Below, piece by piece: positions 7,332 through 10,599 of a stretch of DNA of 10,599 nucleotides. The notes below the pieces were generated by a model, which saw only the letters and a list, made by a program, of their open reading frames with translations, was not told the origin of the DNA and searched no databases. Both the position numbers and the translations under genes were made by a program. The stretch covers positions 1-10,599 of the forward strand of contig CAISVC010000742.1 of the NCBI GenBank assembly GCA_903888815.1, in the 5' to 3' direction. Origin of the DNA: an uncultured Fibrobacterota bacterium. Lineage in GTDB: Bacteria > Fibrobacterota > Chitinivibrionia > Chitinivibrionales > Chitinispirillaceae. Within the stretch, counting starts at the first letter, position 1, and each line of letters opens with the position of its first letter.

Positions 7332-10331
7332 TTACCGGACTACCTTGACATGAACAATATAGACGCCCGCCGGCAGGCCGAAATCCCTGTGGATACCGAG
7401 GGTCTGTTTCCTGGTGACCATTTTCCGCAGGAGGTGTCCTGATATATCGTACAGGGCGATTTCCTTTACTTTGCCCGAAAATTCAGGCGCAAGAGCGATC
7501 CTCTCCTGTACCGTTTTAAAGGTTACGTGTTTCGGCGTCATGCCTCTCCGTGCCCCGCATTTCGCGCAAACGCCTGTCGCCGGGCAGGCCGTTACCCCGA
7601 TGCCGGTATAATTCACGATGCAGTCCGGAGAAGCTGTCTTAGGTTCGTCGGACCCGTGGCCGGTGCTTACGAAAACGACAGTGAAAACGCGGTTCGAAAG
7701 CATGCCGGTGAAACTGCCGCTTCTCGCACCGATGGTTATTTTACCTGTCGCGTCATTGTAGGTCATCGGAATGGTCGCGTACGATCCGCTTTCATAATTG
7801 TAATTGTCCCCTTCGTCCTCATAGAGCGTAAAACTGCCGTTCGCGCCGCGGTACACCCGCAGCTCGATGGTATCGGTACGCTCGGTCGAATACTGGATCT
7901 CCGGCCCCATGGGAACGATGGATCCCGCCCTGATGTAAAGCGGGATGTGGTTCAGCGGAGCGCTGGCGTTGGCAATGGTCGTACCTCCGGTAATGCTCGC
8001 TCCGCTCCAGAAATCGTACCACGTCCCGGCCGGAAGATATACCGAACGCGAGATGGAGCCCAGCGTGGTGACCGGACTTACCATGATTGCAGGTCCGTAC
8101 ATGAACTGGTTGCCGATGCTTTTAACATTTGGGTCGGTGCGGAAATCAAACACAAGGTGGCGCATGGGCGTATAGTCGTTATTGGCCGTCATCCACGCAA
8201 GTGAATAGATATAGGGCATCAAACGGTAATGGAGTTTATCAGCCAACAGCAGATTGGCCTTGGTGGTTGCGGACCATTGATTCTGATATAGCTCCTTGCC
8301 CGGACCGTTGCCGTGAATGCGGAACACGGGGCAGAATGATCCGTACTGGAACCAGCGAGTAAAGAGCTCATTGTTCGCGGCAGTGCTCCAATCGATGCCG
8401 CTGCTACCCCAGTAGCCGCCGATATCCGTGCACCAGTAAGGTATACCGGTAAGCGTGGAGTTGAGACCGCAGGGGACGGAGTTGACAAGCGTGGGCCAAT
8501 CACAATTAATATCGTTGCTCCACTGCATTGTCGAATGGGCCTGCTGGCCCGGGAAGTTGGCGCGGTGAAGCATGACAAACCGCTTGTTTGGAATGTCCCT
8601 GCGCCAGTTCTTATAGCCCATTTCGCTCATCGGGAACGTATACGTGTTATAAAACAGGACCCCTTTTCCCATGGCGGTCGTGAGGGTACGCCGGTTGAAA
8701 CCGTTCGGATAGGGGAAGGGTTCATCGTTGTCCAGCCACCAGGCGTCCCATCCCTGCACGTTGGGATCGAAAAGGGCATCGCGGATAAGATTCCAGAAGG
8801 CTTCGCGGGCTGCGGAACTATAGGCATCGATAAAATGGGTAGTCCCATCGGACGGCCAGAGCCATCCATTAGTGTTGAATGTATTAAATGGCGGCGAGCC
8901 CTGTTCTAATTGGCTCCATATCGAGATCATGGTATGGAGGTTCGCGCTGTGCATCTGGGTTATCGTGCTCTTGACGTTGCCGTAGCTGGTATTAAAGCAG
9001 TAACAGCCCTGCTGCCCCGCGCCGTCCCAGTAATGCCAGTCCTGGACGATGCAGTCGAGCGGGATGTTGTTGTTCCGGTATCCGTCCTTGACCCCGAGAT
9101 ACTCCGTCTGAGAGCCATAGCGGTCTTTTGACTGGATAAGACCGTAGCCCCATTTCGGGAAAAGCGGGACCTTGCCGGTCGCGGTCCGGTACCCGGAAAT
9201 GACCTGATCGATTTCAGGGCCGTAGAAAAAGTAGTAATCAAGAACGTCGCCGCATTCGGAGGAGAAAGAATACCGCGTATTGCTGGAGATATTTCCGGTA
9301 AAAGTGATTTTCGAATAATTGTCCCAGAATATTCCGTATCCTTTCGTGGAAACCAATACCGGAACAGCAGTCGAATGACTTCCATAATCCTGATCTAATG
9401 TTTCAGTCTGGCCCTTATAATTTACCTTGCCCGCCTGATGCTGGCCCAGGCCGTACAGCCCTTCATCGGCCGGAGAATTGAATGTTGCAGTGATAGTATT
9501 CGTGCTTATCCCTTCAACGGTGGCTGGCGTGGTCGATTTATCATACTCAGAAAGGATGACTGCATTGCTTAAATCGGTATACGTCACATTGGCGGTCGTC
9601 TTGCTGATTTTCACCTTGATTCTGCTCGTTTGCAGGGCAACCGTATCACCGGACTCCGTCAGCGTAAAGGTCGGCGTTGCCCATGTTTTGTTGACAACCG
9701 CAATAGGCCGCGTGGGAATGGTTGTCGTCGGTGAATAAGCGATGCGAACGATATCCGCCTGACAGATCTGAACTTTCATAATACCTGCGTTGATGGTGCC
9801 GCTGATCGAAGGTATCGTGATATTGTCCAGGTTGATGCATGCCGTCGAGGAAGTGACCGCTTTGTATGCAATGGTATTGCTCCCTGCGTTCAGGGTGACC
9901 GTTTCCGTCTCCGTTGACCATGTGTTCCACGAGGCGGTTGCTGGACAGGAAATGGTTTTTATCTGGCTGCCGTTGATGTAAAGTCCCGTGTTGGATGATG
10001 CTCCGTTGCCCGCGGAATACTTGAGCTGCACACCATACTGGCCTGCGGACGGTGCAGTAACGGTAAAAAGCACCTGGGCCGTGGTGCTGTTGATAAAGCC
10101 CGCAACGAAACCCGTTCCCGTATATCCTGTATGATCAGTGGCGACAACGGCAGTCCCAGAAAGTGCCGCGGCTTCCGCTTCAAAGGTGGGGCCGTACGCG
10201 TTCGTACAGGTAAAGGTGACTCCATCGGTGTTCGTGGTATAGGAACCGGCACTCAATCCAAAGCACATTTGGACGCTGATAATAATTGCTGCAAGAGTTG
10301 TTCCCGCAGCGTTGGCAAACGGTTTGTTCAT
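7332..10331 (-). CDS. secreted GH31 alpha-glycosidase (alpha-xylosidase-like) with inserted CBM35/CBM6-like module and sorting domain
   Basis: Predicted retaining GH31 enzyme, probably an alpha-xylosidase or alpha-glucosidase acting on xyloglucan-type side chains. Residues 1-28 are a signal peptide (MNKPFANAAG, hydrophobic core, LSA). The N-terminal beta-domain seems to start at DGVTFTC (36-42) and resume at AGIMKVQICQADIVRI (182-197). A beta-sandwich binding module of CBM35/CBM6 type lies between (about 49-175; FEAEAA, GYTGTGF, NLDNITIP). The (beta/alpha)8 barrel spans about 385-710, with nucleophile Asp534 in WWLDNDEP and candidate acid/base Asp607 in WSNDINCDW. C-terminal beta-domains follow (AGTWYDFWSG, PLYIRAGSIVP, LYEDEGDNYNYE). 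A short Cys-rich linker (CPATGVCAKCG, about 916-925) leads to the sorting tail (EIALYDISGHLL, AGVYIVHV). A purine-rich GAGAGGGG lies just upstream of the ATG at 10331. The gap to the preceding partial gene is 88 nt. Family firm, substrate open: the DNDEP after the nucleophile differs from the common DASEP/DATEP of alpha-xylosidases. Confidence 0.93.
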   Translation of the reverse strand: MNKPFANAAGTTLAAIIISVQMCFGLSAGSYTTNTDGVTFTCTNAYGPTFEAEAAALSGTAVVATDHTGYTGTGFVAGFINSTTAQVLFTVTAPSAGQYGVQLKYSAGNGASSNTGLYINGSQIKTISCPATASWNTWSTETETVTLNAGSNTIAYKAVTSSTACINLDNITIPSISGTINAGIMKVQICQADIVRIAYSPTTTIPTRPIAVVNKTWATPTFTLTESGDTVALQTSRIKVKISKTTANVTYTDLSNAVILSEYDKSTTPATVEGISTNTITATFNSPADEGLYGLGQHQAGKVNYKGQTETLDQDYGSHSTAVPVLVSTKGYGIFWDNYSKITFTGNISSNTRYSFSSECGDVLDYYFFYGPEIDQVISGYRTATGKVPLFPKWGYGLIQSKDRYGSQTEYLGVKDGYRNNNIPLDCIVQDWHYWDGAGQQGCYCFNTSYGNVKSTITQMHSANLHTMISIWSQLEQGSPPFNTFNTNGWLWPSDGTTHFIDAYSSAAREAFWNLIRDALFDPNVQGWDAWWLDNDEPFPYPNGFNRRTLTTAMGKGVLFYNTYTFPMSEMGYKNWRRDIPNKRFVMLHRANFPGQQAHSTMQWSNDINCDWPTLVNSVPCGLNSTLTGIPYWCTDIGGYWGSSGIDWSTAANNELFTRWFQYGSFCPVFRIHGNGPGKELYQNQWSATTKANLLLADKLHYRLMPYIYSLAWMTANNDYTPMRHLVFDFRTDPNVKSIGNQFMYGPAIMVSPVTTLGSISRSVYLPAGTWYDFWSGASITGGTTIANASAPLNHIPLYIRAGSIVPMGPEIQYSTERTDTIELRVYRGANGSFTLYEDEGDNYNYESGSYATIPMTYNDATGKITIGARSGSFTGMLSNRVFTVVFVSTGHGSDEPKTASPDCIVNYTGIGVTACPATGVCAKCGARRGMTPKHVTFKTVQERIALAPEFSGKVKEIALYDISGHLLRKMVTRKQTLGIHRDFGLPAGVYIVHVKVVR

Positions 10332-10419
10332 AATCCCCTCTCTTCCTTTGAAAAACAGTATTCTTATTCACGGAAAAAGGCGTACGCATTACCTTTCAGG
10401 GCAAACTGCATACTTCCTT
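10332..10419 (-). other. gap upstream of GH31
   Basis: This 88-nt AT-rich gap lies between the stop of the partial gene and the GH31 start. It contains the 8-bp palindrome GCGTACGC (10380-10387). On the minus strand, AAAGG and CCTTT arms flank this palindrome and run into further Ts, which could form a weak terminator-like hairpin. No convincing -35/-10 pair was found. Confidence 0.3.
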
Positions 10420-10599
10420 CTACTGATAGACTATCACTCTATTGTCTGTTACCATAACTTTGTCATTCAATAATACCCTTATTAAGTAAGTACCCGGCCG
10501 TATCTCTTCCCGGTTCAACGGGAGCGTTAGATGTAGAGAGGATAACCGCCCTGTAAACAGCGTCGTTACAAGCCGTCCTGTTAGATCGAATAAGCAAAC
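10420..10599 (-). CDS. C-terminal sorting domain of another secreted protein (partial)
   Basis: Reading leftward from the window edge, this frame is open for 59 codons to a TAG at 10422-10420. It starts VCLFDLTGRLVTTLF and contains RPGTYLIRVLLNDKV. This matches the tails of both GH43-CBM6 proteins and most closely that of the first (VCLFDLTGRLVTTLFKG there, TG here). The first 20 bases of the frame match the corresponding DNA of that gene exactly. The catalytic part lies outside the window. The tail resemblance makes a third GH43-CBM6-type enzyme a reasonable guess, but the enzyme family cannot be seen. It sits upstream of GH31 on the same strand, 88 nt away. Confidence 0.85.
   Translation of the reverse strand, partial: VCLFDLTGRLVTTLFTGRLSSLHLTLPLNREEIRPGTYLIRVLLNDKVMVTDNRVIVYQ

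Noticed and set aside
7527..8204. A 225-codon plus-strand frame opposite the GH31 gene
   Set aside because: It lies entirely within the GH31 coding sequence, and its translation is Arg-rich with no domain pattern. It is a shadow frame.

Overview
The window holds a dense cluster of secreted carbohydrate-active enzymes. Every complete gene starts with a signal-peptide-like segment, either directly or after correcting an apparent one-base frameshift, and ends in a 60-90 residue C-terminal domain of the type IX secretion / 'Por sorting' kind (…F/YDixGrxv… then …GxYxxxv…). XynD-like GH43-CBM6 enzymes, GH127, GH31 and a CE1-like esterase that all share this C-terminal tag suggest a polysaccharide-degrading Fibrobacterota/Chitinispirillia-like or Bacteroidota-like anaerobe. 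This placement is inferred from protein architecture only.

Layout. Plus strand, left: a possible tail of an upstream gene (ends at 62), a GH43-CBM6 arabinofuranosidase/xylosidase (74-1741) and a CE1-like esterase (about 1766/1795-2997). A perfect 13-bp inverted repeat (3015-3043) lies just beyond them at the convergent junction. Minus strand, read right to left: the tail of a further secreted protein (10599-10420), a 999-residue GH31 (10331-7332), a second GH43-CBM6 (7155-5513) and a GH127/DUF1680 beta-L-arabinofuranosidase-like enzyme (5398-3122). Gaps of 88, 176 and 114 nt between the minus-strand genes allow an operon, or several promoters. No intergenic stretch exceeds 300 bases. No RNA gene, CRISPR array, insertion sequence, transporter or regulator was seen.

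How the genes could work together: the esterase could remove acyl or feruloyl groups, the two GH43-CBM6 enzymes could take arabinose or xylose off a xylan-like backbone, the GH127 could release beta-L-arabinofuranose, and the GH31 could remove alpha-xylosyl or alpha-glucosyl units. The likely target is arabinose-substituted hemicellulose or pectin (arabinoxylan, xyloglucan, arabinan or extensin). Substrates are inferred from families.

Most notable: two genes (second GH43 and esterase) have a strong ribosome site and ATG that are one base out of frame with the hydrophobic signal-peptide core and the mature protein. Adding one T at a short T run restores a complete signal peptide in both. In the GH43 the restored frame also recovers the catalytic Asp at residue 36, the same position as in the intact paralogue. 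The CBM6 modules of the two GH43 genes form a 399-bp inverted repeat that is better conserved than their catalytic domains.
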